Assembly (NCBI GenBank): GCA_009377525.1
Contig: WHTW01000068.1
Location: 1 to 39,595 of the forward strand
Source: Rhodospirillales bacterium
GTDB lineage: Bacteria > Pseudomonadota > Alphaproteobacteria > Reyranellales > Reyranellaceae
Length of the DNA: 39,595 bases
Reading direction: 5' to 3'
Part shown: positions 31,867 to 39,264 of the stretch, piece after piece
Numbering within the stretch: position 1 is the stretch's first letter
How the letters are laid out: each line of letters opens with the position of its first letter
The notes under the pieces: generated by a model
Databases searched by the model: none
What the model saw: the letters and a program-made list of their open reading frames with translations, nothing else
Told to the model about the DNA's origin: nothing
Made by a program: the position numbers and the translations under genes

Positions 31867-32017
31867 GGACCGCCGGCTTCCAGCCGGCTCATGCTCTTTG
31901 AAGCGCGGGCCTCCGGCCCGCATCATGGTCACGAGCGTGGAGAGCGGAATCGACCTATGGTCGATTCCGCGTAAGAGGCCCGCGCTCCATATGAGGCCGG
32001 CTGGAAGCCGGCGGTCC
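31867..32017. repeat. palindromic element, family A copy 2, with a nested second palindrome
   Basis: The family A arms lie at 31867-31888 and 31996-32017. Between them are further inverted repeats: AGCGCGGGCCTC (31902-31913) with GAGGCCCGCGCT (31975-31986), and innermost GCGGAATCGACC (31944-31955) with GGTCGATTCCGC (31959-31970). A small hairpin GCGGGCC-TCC-GGCCCGC lies at 31905-31921. The 31902-31986 block is absent from copies 1 and 3, so it looks like one palindromic element inserted into another. The whole unit fills the phnM-phnN gap. Confidence 0.9.
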
Positions 32018-32030
32018 GGGAGAGCATGAG

Positions 32031-33176
32031 CTAGACCACGCGCTCGCCTTCGCGCCACACGGCGCGGACCAGAGGCGCCTCGTCGTGGTGGCGCACGCGG
32101 ACGAAGTCGGCGCGGCGGTCGGCGGCGATTTCGCCGCGGTCGCCGAGGCCGACCGCCTGCGCGGGGTTGAGCGAGGCCAGCCGCACCGCCTCGGGGAGCG
32201 AGATGCCGATGCCGGCCGTCGGCAGCCCGAACACGCTTTCCATCAGGCTGGTCGGCACATAGTCCGACGACAGGATGTCGGCCTGGCGGTCGCGCAACAG
32301 GTCGATGGCGGCGATGTTGCCGGAGTGCGAGCCGCCCAGCACCAGGTTGGGCGCGCCGACCAGCACGGCCAAACCGCCCTCGCGCGAGGCTTCGGCCGCT
32401 TCGCGCGTGGTCGGGAACTCGGCGATGGTCATGCCGTTCTCGACCGCCTGCTCGACATGGGCGCGGGTCGCGTCGTCGTGGCTGGCGAGCGGCAGGGCCC
32501 GCGCCTGGGCGCGCGCCACGATCTCGCGGCGATGTTTCGCGGCGTTCCTGTTGTGCAGCTCGAGGGCGCGTGCCTGGAAGACCTCGAACTGCTCCTCGGT
32601 CATGGCGAACTTGCCCATGTAGTACTGCTTCAGCTTCTCGGGATCGAGGAACTGGCGCTGGCCCGGCGTGTGGTCGTTGATCGAGATCAGGCCGACCAGC
32701 GGCAGGTCGATCCAGCGATCGACCGCCTGCACGGCGTCGTCGGGCGTCACCTCGCAGCGGAGATGCAGGCGATGCTCGGCGCGCGCCAGCCGGCGCTCGC
32801 TCACCGCGCAGATCGCCTCGGCCATGCGGGTGCGGTTCTTCACGCGGTCGGTGTCGCCGCGCACGTCGCCCAGCGACAGCGAATCGAACACCGTGGTGAT
32901 GCCGGCGGCGGCGATCTGGGTGTCGTGCGCCATCACCGCGGCGAGGCTCGGCCATTGCACGCCGGGGCGCGGCGAGAAGTGCTTCTCCATGTTGTCGGTG
33001 TGCAGCTCGACCAGGCCCGGCACCAGGTAGTCGCCCTCGAGATCGAGAGCGGCGGCGCAGGCGGTGCGGCCGGGTGTTACCTCGACGATGCGGCCGTCGC
33101 GCACCACGACGGTGCCATCGAACTCGGCATCGCGGGTGACGATGCGGCCGTTGGTGAAGATCTGGTCGTTGCTCAT
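32031..33176 (-). CDS. phnM: ribose 1-methylphosphonate 5-triphosphate diphosphatase PhnM
   Basis: 381 residues of amidohydrolase fold. FTNGRIVTRDAEFDGTVVVRDGRI opens it, GDYLVPGLVELHTDNMEKHFSPRPGVQWP holds the first metal ligands and is diagnostic for PhnM, and later HDD and the DYVPTSLMESVFGLP segment complete the site. PhnM removes diphosphate from alkylphosphonate-ribose triphosphate before C-P bond cleavage by PhnJ. The ATG at 33176 overlaps the phnL stop (ATGA), showing coupling. Confidence 0.96.
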   Translation of the reverse strand: MSNDQIFTNGRIVTRDAEFDGTVVVRDGRIVEVTPGRTACAAALDLEGDYLVPGLVELHTDNMEKHFSPRPGVQWPSLAAVMAHDTQIAAAGITTVFDSLSLGDVRGDTDRVKNRTRMAEAICAVSERRLARAEHRLHLRCEVTPDDAVQAVDRWIDLPLVGLISINDHTPGQRQFLDPEKLKQYYMGKFAMTEEQFEVFQARALELHNRNAAKHRREIVARAQARALPLASHDDATRAHVEQAVENGMTIAEFPTTREAAEASREGGLAVLVGAPNLVLGGSHSGNIAAIDLLRDRQADILSSDYVPTSLMESVFGLPTAGIGISLPEAVRLASLNPAQAVGLGDRGEIAADRRADFVRVRHHDEAPLVRAVWREGERVV

Positions 33177-33943
33177 GGCGAAACCTCGAAGACCCGATTG
33201 GCCAGAAGCTCGCGCACGCCGGTGTCGTGGAAGATGCCGACCAGGGCGCTGCCGGCATCGCGGCGCTGGGAGATCAATTCGACGACGCGGTCGCGATTGT
33301 TGGCGTCGAGCGAGGCGGTCGGCTCGTCGAGCAGCAGGATCGGGTAATCGACGATCAGCGAGCGGGCGATGTTGACCCGCTGCTGCTCGCCGCCGGAGAA
33401 GGTGGCCGGCGGCAGTGCCCACAGGCGCTGCGGGATGTTGAGCAGAGCGAGCAGGAACTCGGCGCGATCGCGCGCCTCGCCTGGGTCGGCGCCCAGGCGC
33501 AGCAAGGGCTCGGCCACGACGTCGACGGTGGCGACGCGCGGGATGACGCGCAGGAACTGGCTCACGAAGCCCATGGTGCGGCGGCGCACGTCGAGCACGG
33601 TGCGCGGCTCGGCGCCGACAAGCTCGGTCCAGGCGTCGTCGTGGCGGACGCGGATCGAGCCCGCATCGGTGCGGTAGTTGCCGTAGAGCGAACGCAACAG
33701 CGTGCTCTTGCCGGCACCCGACGGGCCGACCAGGGCCAGGCACTCGCCGGGCGAGACGGCGAGCGCGACATCGCGCAGCACCGGCAGGGCAAGGTCGCCA
33801 TGGGCATGGACGATGAAGGATTTGGTGAGGCCGGCGACGCGAAGGACGGGCCCGTCATGCTCTTTTGGACCGCCGGCTTCCAGCCGGCTCATGAGATGCC
33901 GGCTGGAAGCCGGCGGTCCGGAAGAAGACGATGAGGTGTTCAT
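33173..33943 (-). CDS. phnL: C-P lyase ATP-binding protein PhnL with repeat-derived N-terminus
   Basis: From the ATG at 33943, two bases after the phnK stop, the protein is 256 residues. The core begins VLRVAGLTKSFIVHAHGDLALPVLRDVALAV. Walker A is GPSGAGKST, the signature FSGGEQQRVNIARS, and Walker B ILLLDEPTASLDA. About 29 residues ahead of the core (MNTSSSSSGPPASS and MSRLEAGGPKEHDG) are not found in ordinary PhnL; most are encoded by palindromic element copy 3 (33867-33919), which is read in frame. Another start, ATG 33892, lies inside the element. PhnL, like PhnK, is an ABC ATPase of the C-P lyase machinery. Confidence 0.94.
   Translation of the reverse strand: MNTSSSSSGPPASSRHLMSRLEAGGPKEHDGPVLRVAGLTKSFIVHAHGDLALPVLRDVALAVSPGECLALVGPSGAGKSTLLRSLYGNYRTDAGSIRVRHDDAWTELVGAEPRTVLDVRRRTMGFVSQFLRVIPRVATVDVVAEPLLRLGADPGEARDRAEFLLALLNIPQRLWALPPATFSGGEQQRVNIARSLIVDYPILLLDEPTASLDANNRDRVVELISQRRDAGSALVGIFHDTGVRELLANRVFEVSP
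33867..33919. repeat. palindromic element, family A copy 3, inside the phnL 5' coding region
   Basis: Arms lie at 33867-33888 and 33898-33919 around a nine-base centre. The orientation is opposite to copies 1 and 2: TCATGCTCTT (end A) is on the left and GAAGAAGACG (end B) on the right. On the minus strand it reads through phnL in frame and contributes an internal ATG (33892) plus residues SRLEAGGPK. Confidence 0.9.
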
Positions 33944-33945
33944 GA

Positions 33946-34716
33946 TCACACCGGCAAAATCGAAGCCACGAGCATCTGCGTGTAGGCGTGCTGCGGGTCG
34001 TCCAGCACCTGGTCGGTCAGGCCGTCTTCGACGACGGCGCCGCCCTGCATCACCATCAGCCGGTGGGTCAGCAGGCGCGCCACGCCGAGATCGTGCGTCA
34101 CCAGGACGGCCGACAGATGCAGGCTGCCCACCAGGCTGCGCAGCAGGTCGAGGATGCGGGCCTGCACCGAGACGTCGAGGCCGCCGGTCGGCTCGTCCAT
34201 GAAGACCAGCCGCGGCTCGCTCACCAGGTTGCGGGCGATCTGCAGGCGCTGGCGCATGCCGCCGGAATAGGTGGTCGGCCGGTCGTCGAGCCGGTCGCGC
34301 TCGATCTCGACGCGGCTGAGCCAGTCCGATGCCGTGCGCCTGATGTCGCCATAGTGGCGCGCGCCCACCGCCATCAGCCGCTCGCCGATATTGGCGCCCG
34401 CGCTCACGCCCATGCGCAGGCCCTCGCGCGCATCCTGGTTCACGAAGCCCCATTCGGTGCGCGACAGCAGCCGCCGGCGGGCCTCGCTCAGGTCGTGCAC
34501 GTCGACCGCGCCGTAGGCCGCCGAATCGTAGGTCACCGAACCGGCCTCCGGCGTGAGCCGGCCGGCCAGGCAATTCAGCAAGGTGGTCTTGCCCGAGCCG
34601 GATTCGCCCACGATGCCCAAAACTTCGCCGGGCCACAGGTCGAAGGCGGCGTCGCGGCAGGCGACGCGCGCCCCGAAGCGCTTGGTCAAGCCCCTGGCGG
34701 AAAGCAGCGGTTTCAT
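33946..34716 (-). CDS. phnK: C-P lyase ABC ATPase PhnK
   Basis: 256 residues. Walker A is GESGSGKTT, signature YSGGMRQRLQIARN, Walker B LVFMDEPTGGLDVSVQARILDLLR, H-loop VTHDLGVARLL. The dipeptide-transporter-like GGLDVSVQAR segment is diagnostic for PhnK. PhnK binds the PhnGHIJ core complex at PhnJ and couples ATP use to C-P bond cleavage. The ATG at 34716 overlaps the phnJ stop. The C-terminus ends TQMLVASILPV, two bases before the phnL start. Confidence 0.96.
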   Translation of the reverse strand: MKPLLSARGLTKRFGARVACRDAAFDLWPGEVLGIVGESGSGKTTLLNCLAGRLTPEAGSVTYDSAAYGAVDVHDLSEARRRLLSRTEWGFVNQDAREGLRMGVSAGANIGERLMAVGARHYGDIRRTASDWLSRVEIERDRLDDRPTTYSGGMRQRLQIARNLVSEPRLVFMDEPTGGLDVSVQARILDLLRSLVGSLHLSAVLVTHDLGVARLLTHRLMVMQGGAVVEDGLTDQVLDDPQHAYTQMLVASILPV

Positions 34717-35561
34717 TCCGCCGCCTCAGGCAGCGTGCGCCGGCGCTCGCAATAGTCGGTGTCGGAGCAGACGAACAGGTGCTTGCCGTCGTCGTCGACG
34801 ATCATCTCGTCCAGAAAGCTCTCCTTGGAGCCGCACAGCGCGCAGCACTGCTCCCAGGTCTCGATCTCGAACGGATGGTCGTCGAAATCGAGGCTCTTGA
34901 CCGGCGTGTAAGGCGGCACGGCATAGATGCGCTTCTCGCGACCGGCACCGTAGAGCTGCAGGGCCGGGCTGCGGTCGAGCTTGGGATTGTCGAACTTGGG
35001 GATGGGCGAAGGGCTCATGATGTAGCGCCCGTTCACCATCACCGGATAGTTGTAGCCCTTGGAGATGCGGCCGTGGCGGGCGATGCTCTCGTAGAGGCTG
35101 ACCTGCATGACGCCGTACTCGGACAGCGCGTGCAGGGTGCGGGTCTCGGTCTCGCGCGGCTCGAGCATGCGCAGGGGCTCGGGGATCGGCACCTGGAAGA
35201 CCAGGATCTGGCCTTCCCTGAGCGGCGTCTCCGGCACGCGATGGCGGGTCTGGATGACGGTGGCCTCGTCGGTGCGCGTCGTCGTGGCGACCTCGGCCAC
35301 CTTGGCGAAGAAGCGGCGGATCGAGACGGCGTTGGTGGTGTCGTCGGCGCCCTGGTCGATGACTTTCAGCGTGTCGTCACGGCCGATGATGGCCGCCGTC
35401 ACCTGGATGCCGCCGGTGCCCCAGCCGTAGGGCAGCGGCATCTCGCGGCCGCCGAACGGCACCTGGTAGCCCGGCACCGCCACCGCCTTCAGGATGGCGC
35501 GGCGGATCATGCGCTTGGTCTGCTCGTCGAGATAGGCGTAGTTGTAAGCGTCATCCGCCAT
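34713..35561 (-). CDS. phnJ: C-P lyase catalytic subunit PhnJ
   Basis: 282 residues, the radical-SAM subunit that breaks the carbon-phosphorus bond. The cluster ligands follow the PhnJ spacing CX2CX21CX5C, at Cys240, Cys243, Cys265 and Cys271, with an extra Cys239. GYQVPFGGREMPLPYGWGTGG near residue 31-51 and YNYPVMVNGRYIMSPSPIPKFDNPKLDRSPALQLYG are core PhnJ segments, broken here only by small gaps. It works in a PhnG-H-I-J complex. It starts four bases after the phnI stop. Confidence 0.98.
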   Translation of the reverse strand: MADDAYNYAYLDEQTKRMIRRAILKAVAVPGYQVPFGGREMPLPYGWGTGGIQVTAAIIGRDDTLKVIDQGADDTTNAVSIRRFFAKVAEVATTTRTDEATVIQTRHRVPETPLREGQILVFQVPIPEPLRMLEPRETETRTLHALSEYGVMQVSLYESIARHGRISKGYNYPVMVNGRYIMSPSPIPKFDNPKLDRSPALQLYGAGREKRIYAVPPYTPVKSLDFDDHPFEIETWEQCCALCGSKESFLDEMIVDDDGKHLFVCSDTDYCERRRTLPEAAE

Positions 35562-35564
35562 CGC

Positions 35565-36662
35565 TTACTCCGCCGCCTGGTCGAGCACGGCTTGCCGGCG
35601 GCGCGCCTCGACCTCGGCGCGCAATGCCCGCACCACCACCAGCTCGGACTGGAAGTCGACGTAATGGGGCAGCTTCAGGTGCTGCACGAAGCCCGACGCC
35701 TCGACGTTGTCGGAATGGGCCAGCACGAATTCCTCGTCCTGCGCCGGCGAGGTGGCCGATTCGGAGAGCTCCTCGGCACGCAACGCGCGATCGACCAGCG
35801 CCATCGACATGGCCTTGCGCTCCGAGTGGCCGAAGGCGAGCCCATAGCCGCGCGTGAACTGCGGCGGCACGTCGTGCGAGCCTGCGAACTGGTTGACCAT
35901 GTCGCATTCGGTGACGTCGATCTCGGCGATCTCGATGGCGAACCCAAGCTCCTCGGGCACGAAGCCGACGGGCACGTGGCCGTAGCGGATCTCGCCGACG
36001 AAGGGATGGTTGTTGCCGTAGCCGCGCTGGGTCGAGTAGCCCAGGGCCAGCAGGAAGCCCTCGTCGCCGCGCGCCAGGTTCTGCAGGCGCACCGGCCGGC
36101 TGGCCGGCAGGGTCAGCGGCCGGCGCGTCAGATCCTCCGACGCGCCGTCCCGCGGCGGCGGCTCCAGCATGCCCTCGCGCTCGAGGATGTCGCCGACGCG
36201 CGGCAGGGAGCGGTTGGTGTCGGCGGGAGCGGTCGGCGCGGCCGGCCGGTCGCCTGCGGCGGCCAGCGAGAAGTCGAGCAGGCGATGGGTGTAGTCGTAG
36301 GTCGGGCCCAGCACCTGGCCGCCCGGGACGTCCTTGAAGGTCGACGAGATGCGCCGCTCAGCCACCATGGCCGAGGTGTCGAGCGGCAGCGAATCGCCGA
36401 AGCGCGGCAGCGTCGTGCGATAGGCGCGCAGCAGGAAGATGGCCTCGATCAGGTCGCCGCGCGCCTGCTTGATGGCGAGTGCCGCCAGAGAGCGGTCGTA
36501 GCAGGAGCCCTCGGTCATCACGCGGTCGACGGCCAGTCCAAGCTGCTGGTCGATCTGCTCCAGCGAGAGCTCGGCGATGGCGCGATCGCCGCGGCGCTTG
36601 TCGGCCAGCAGGTCGAGGGAATGGGCGATGGCCGTCTCGCCACCTTTGACTGCAACGTACAT
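35565..36662 (-). CDS. phnI: C-P lyase core subunit PhnI
   Basis: 365 residues from the ATG at 36662. MYVAVKGGETAI at the start, GYSTQRGYGNNHPFVGEIR, and FTRGYGLAFGHSERKAMSMALVDRALRA are typical PhnI segments. PhnI has purine nucleosidase activity and, with PhnG and PhnH, transfers the phosphonate to the ribose 5-triphosphate of ATP. HSDNVEASGFVQHLKLPHYVDFQSEL near the C-terminus is also family-typical. It begins just after the phnH stop, with one base between. Confidence 0.97.
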   Translation of the reverse strand: MYVAVKGGETAIAHSLDLLADKRRGDRAIAELSLEQIDQQLGLAVDRVMTEGSCYDRSLAALAIKQARGDLIEAIFLLRAYRTTLPRFGDSLPLDTSAMVAERRISSTFKDVPGGQVLGPTYDYTHRLLDFSLAAAGDRPAAPTAPADTNRSLPRVGDILEREGMLEPPPRDGASEDLTRRPLTLPASRPVRLQNLARGDEGFLLALGYSTQRGYGNNHPFVGEIRYGHVPVGFVPEELGFAIEIAEIDVTECDMVNQFAGSHDVPPQFTRGYGLAFGHSERKAMSMALVDRALRAEELSESATSPAQDEEFVLAHSDNVEASGFVQHLKLPHYVDFQSELVVVRALRAEVEARRRQAVLDQAAE

Positions 36663-36663
36663 G

Positions 36664-37272
36664 TCAGACCTCCACGGCGACGCTGCGCGGCAGGGCGCAG
36701 AGCTCGGTGCGGGCGGTGAAGACGATGTCGACGCCGCAGGGAAACAGGGTGTGGTTGGCGGCCCAGTCTTGCCAGAAATCCTCGGCAAGGCCGGCGACGG
36801 CGACGGCCGCTCGGCCATCGATGCCCGGGCCGTGCCACTGCCGCGTCGGCCCGCCTCTGAGGTCGGGCACTTCGACGATCAGGGTGGCCGAACGGTCGGG
36901 ATAGGCGTCGCTGCCGAGGTTGAAACCCTCGAAGGGTTGCGGGGTGGCCGAGGCCAGGACGGCAAAGACCGCCTCGGCGCGCTTCGTCACAATCGGTGCG
37001 CCGGCGTGGAAGCGCAGGAAATCGCGGACCTCGGGCCGGTCGAACGCGTCGGCCAGCCAGACCGGCGTGTCGCGGTCAGCCAGGGTGAGGAGATAGGCCG
37101 TCGCGGCGGCGCTCGGCGTGCCCGGGCCGGCCGGCGCTGCCGGCAGCGACACGATGCGGCCGGGACGGGACGTGGCGTCGAGGACGGCGCGGAAGAGCTG
37201 CTGGGCGTCGTGCGCCGGATCGGCGAGGCCGGGCGCCAGCGTGCGGAGGTCGGTCATGTGCCCGTTGCTCAT
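36664..37272 (-). CDS. phnH: C-P lyase core subunit PhnH
   Basis: 202 residues. It has LAPGLADPAHDAQQLFRAVLDATSRPGRIVSL at the N-terminus, the usual PhnH opening, and WHGPGIDG and DFWQDWAANHTLFPCGVDIVF, both characteristic. PhnH is a non-catalytic PLP-transferase-fold subunit needed for core complex assembly. The start overlaps the phnG stop by four bases (37269-37272), showing coupling. An ATG five codons downstream (MTDLRT) is a possible alternative start. Confidence 0.95.
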   Translation of the reverse strand: MSNGHMTDLRTLAPGLADPAHDAQQLFRAVLDATSRPGRIVSLPAAPAGPGTPSAAATAYLLTLADRDTPVWLADAFDRPEVRDFLRFHAGAPIVTKRAEAVFAVLASATPQPFEGFNLGSDAYPDRSATLIVEVPDLRGGPTRQWHGPGIDGRAAVAVAGLAEDFWQDWAANHTLFPCGVDIVFTARTELCALPRSVAVEV

Positions 37273-37742
37273 GAATTGGCCTCGCGGGCGACGGTGAAGA
37301 AATCGACCTTGGTCGCCGCCGCTCGGGCGGCGATGGCGCGCCGGCGAGCGTCGGCCTCGGCCTCCAGCGGTGCCACGATTTGTGCTTCCAGCCGATCACG
37401 CCAGTCCGATCGCTGGCCCAGGGCATCGATGGCGGCGGCGATCTCGGCATGGCAGGCGCTGCGGCCGCCGACATAGCCGATGCCGACCTCGCCGCTCTCC
37501 AGCCGCACGGCGGCGCGGGTCGCCGTCATCTCACCGGCGCAGAACGGCGCGCCGCTGCCCGAGAGGCGGCCCTTGACCATGACCAGCCCGGTCTCGGGCC
37601 GGCGCAACAGGGCGTAGGCGGGAACGGAGCCGAGACCGTCCCACAGCGCGGCAAGCCGCGCGGCGGGTGCTTTGGCCAGAACGGAAAGCCACCGCTGTCG
37701 ACGCGCTAGCGCGGGGGCATCGGCGGATGAGGAAAGGGACAT
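37269..37742 (-). CDS. phnG: C-P lyase core subunit PhnG, first gene of the reverse operon
   Basis: 157 residues from the ATG at 37742; an in-frame ATG at 37769 would add nine. RQRWLSVLAKAPAARLAALWDG, RPETGLVMVKGRLSGSGAPFCAGEMTATRAAVRL and GYVGGRSACHAEIAAAIDAL are PhnG hallmarks. PhnG joins PhnH and PhnI in making the phosphonate-ribose triphosphate. It leads an eight-gene transcript to phnN, in which most junctions overlap or touch. No phnF regulator gene is in the window. Confidence 0.94.
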   Translation of the reverse strand: MSLSSSADAPALARRQRWLSVLAKAPAARLAALWDGLGSVPAYALLRRPETGLVMVKGRLSGSGAPFCAGEMTATRAAVRLESGEVGIGYVGGRSACHAEIAAAIDALGQRSDWRDRLEAQIVAPLEAEADARRRAIAARAAATKVDFFTVAREANS

Positions 37743-37802
37743 GGCGACGCTCGTTGGAGCGCCGACCATGCGAAGGTCGCGTTACCGATCGGCTGGCGAT
37801 TG

Positions 37803-37820
37803 ATGAAGTTATTGTGAAAG
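37803..37820 (-). promoter_or_regulatory. weak candidate Pho box upstream of phnG
   Basis: On the minus strand, CTTTCAC-AATA-ACTTCAT has the 7-4-7 layout of a Pho box and matches CTGTCAT at 5 and 4 of 7 positions. It lies about 60 bases ahead of the phnG start in the only AT-rich part of the spacer. PhoB control would match the forward operon, but the match is weak. Confidence 0.3.
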
Positions 37821-37864
37821 GGCCGGCCCGCTTGTCCCCAAGCCCGGGCCATCCCCAAAATCAA

Positions 37865-37890
37865 GACGGCGGGACTTTCGTCCCGCCGTC
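37865..37890 (-). terminator. rho-independent terminator of the peroxiredoxin gene
   Basis: A perfect 11-base stem (GACGGCGGGAC / GTCCCGCCGTC) with a four-base loop. On the minus strand it is followed by TTGATTTT, a short U-run. It lies 25 bases past the stop of the peroxiredoxin gene, separating that gene from the phn operon. Confidence 0.8.
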
Positions 37891-37914
37891 GATCCTGTTG
37901 CCCGGTCGCTCGAG

Positions 37915-38397
37915 CTAGAGGTGCTTCAGCACGTTCTCCGCCGACGACACCTCGAATGCGCCCGGCTTCTCGACGAACAGATCCTTGATGACGCCGTCCT
38001 GGACGACCATGGCGTAGCGCTGGCTGCGCGTGCCCAGGCCGAACTTCGAGCCGTCCATGGTGAGGCCCATCGCCTGGGTGAACTCGCCATTGCCGTCGCC
38101 CAGCATCATGACCTTGTCGCCAGCCTTCTGGTCCTTGCCCCAGGCACCCATCACGAACGCGTCGTTGACGGAAATGCAGGCGATGGTGTCGACACCCTTC
38201 GCCTTCAGCTTATCTGCGTCGGCCACGAATCCGGGCACGTGCTTTGCTGAACAAGTGGGGGTGAACGCACCCGGCAGGGCGAAGGCAACCACCTTCTTGC
38301 CGGGCGCGAAAAGCTCTTCGGTGGTGACCGCTTTCGGTCCCTCCGGGCCCAGCATGCGCAGCGTGGCGCTGGGCACCTTGTCGCCGACTTTCGCCAT
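37915..38397 (-). CDS. Prx5-type peroxiredoxin
   Basis: 160 residues with the Prx5-family active site LPGAFTPTCSAKHVPGF, with the peroxidatic Cys at residue 49. TIACISVNDAFVMGAWGKDQ and the closing strands are typical. Prx5 enzymes reduce hydrogen and alkyl peroxides using glutathione or thioredoxin. GGAG at about 38404 precedes the ATG. A hairpin terminator follows the stop. Monocistronic. Confidence 0.95.
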   Translation of the reverse strand: MAKVGDKVPSATLRMLGPEGPKAVTTEELFAPGKKVVAFALPGAFTPTCSAKHVPGFVADADKLKAKGVDTIACISVNDAFVMGAWGKDQKAGDKVMMLGDGNGEFTQAMGLTMDGSKFGLGTRSQRYAMVVQDGVIKDLFVEKPGAFEVSSAENVLKHL

Positions 38398-38459
38398 TAT
38401 TTGCTCCTTACAATTGCCGCCCCAACCGGCGGTCTCATGAACCGGCGGACCCTAGAGCG

Positions 38460-38505
38460 TTTTCCGACCGAATGGAACCGCGCGCGGTTCCATTCGGTCG
38501 GAAAA
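38460..38505. repeat. 46-bp perfect palindrome, family B copy 2
   Basis: A perfect 46-base inverted repeat with core TGGAACCGCGCGCGGTTCCA and outer TTTCCGA/TCGGAAA, preceded by CTAGAGCG. It is the same family as 22252-22297, in inverted orientation. Every position that differs between the two copies differs on both arms in a way that keeps pairing. Confidence 0.88.
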
Positions 38506-38534
38506 GCGCGCCCTGGAGACGCTGGTTACACAGG

Positions 38535-38574
38535 GCACATTCTGTCCGGCTGAGCTCAGCCGGACAGAATGTGC
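38535..38574. repeat. 40-bp perfect palindrome, second hairpin of the spacer
   Basis: A perfect 40-base inverted repeat starting GCACATTCTGTCCGG and centred on TGAGCTCA. It lies 30 bases after the family B palindrome and about 90 bases ahead of the YqgE gene. Its sequence is unrelated to families A and B. Two long perfect hairpins side by side fill the Prx-YqgE spacer (38398-38667). Confidence 0.88.
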
Positions 38575-38667
38575 TTTAGGCGAGGGGTGTCGGTTTGTCG
38601 AATCGTCGGCCGGGCTGGCTTGATCTTTGCCCGGACAATCCCCATGGATTTGGAGGATCATAAAACC

Positions 38668-39264
38668 ATGCCCGGCTCAGGCTCCCCCGCCGCCTTCTTG
38701 GTTGGCCGCTTCCTGGTCGCCGCGCCCTCCATGCCGGACGAGCGCTTCCAGAAGAGCGTCGTGTTCATCTGCAAGCACGACGACGACGGCGCGCTCGGCA
38801 TCATGGTCAACAACAAGGTCGAGGACCTGCCGCTGGGCCAGGTCTACAAGCAGCTCGGCATCGAGGTGTCGGACGCGGCGGCCGAGCGGCCGGTGCTGTT
38901 CGGCGGCCCGGTCGAGCCCACGCGCGGCCTGGTGCTGCACTCGGCCGACTACAAGCGCGACGAGACCCTGCTGATCGACGGCGGCATGGCACTCACGGCC
39001 TCGGTGGAGATCCTGAAGGACATGGCGGGCGGCAGCGGGCCCAAGCAGGCCTGGCTGGCCCTGGGCCATTCCGGCTGGGCTCCCGGCCAGCTCGACCGCG
39101 AGATGCAGGACAATGCCTGGCTGGTGGTCGACGGCGATGCCGGCCTGGTGTTCGACCCCGACTTCGCCGCCAAATGGCAGCGCGCCCTCGACCGCCTGAG
39201 CGGCGGCGGGCTCAGTGGCCGGTTCGATCCGGCGTCGTTCTCCCATCAGACCGGTCGCGCCTGA
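38668..39264 (+). CDS. YqgE/AlgH family protein
   Basis: 198 residues from the ATG at 38668, with GGAGG at 38652-38656; an in-frame ATG at 38644 lacks a ribosome-binding site. FLVGRFLVAAPSMPDERFQKSVVFICKHDDDGALGIMVNN is the diagnostic opening. PVLFGGPVEPTRGLVLHS and ALGHSGWAPGQLDREMQDNAW complete the family pattern. AlgH was linked to alginate regulation in Pseudomonas; its biochemical role is unknown in most bacteria. Full length, no neighbours in operon. Confidence 0.94.
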   Translation: MPGSGSPAAFLVGRFLVAAPSMPDERFQKSVVFICKHDDDGALGIMVNNKVEDLPLGQVYKQLGIEVSDAAAERPVLFGGPVEPTRGLVLHSADYKRDETLLIDGGMALTASVEILKDMAGGSGPKQAWLALGHSGWAPGQLDREMQDNAWLVVDGDAGLVFDPDFAAKWQRALDRLSGGGLSGRFDPASFSHQTGRA

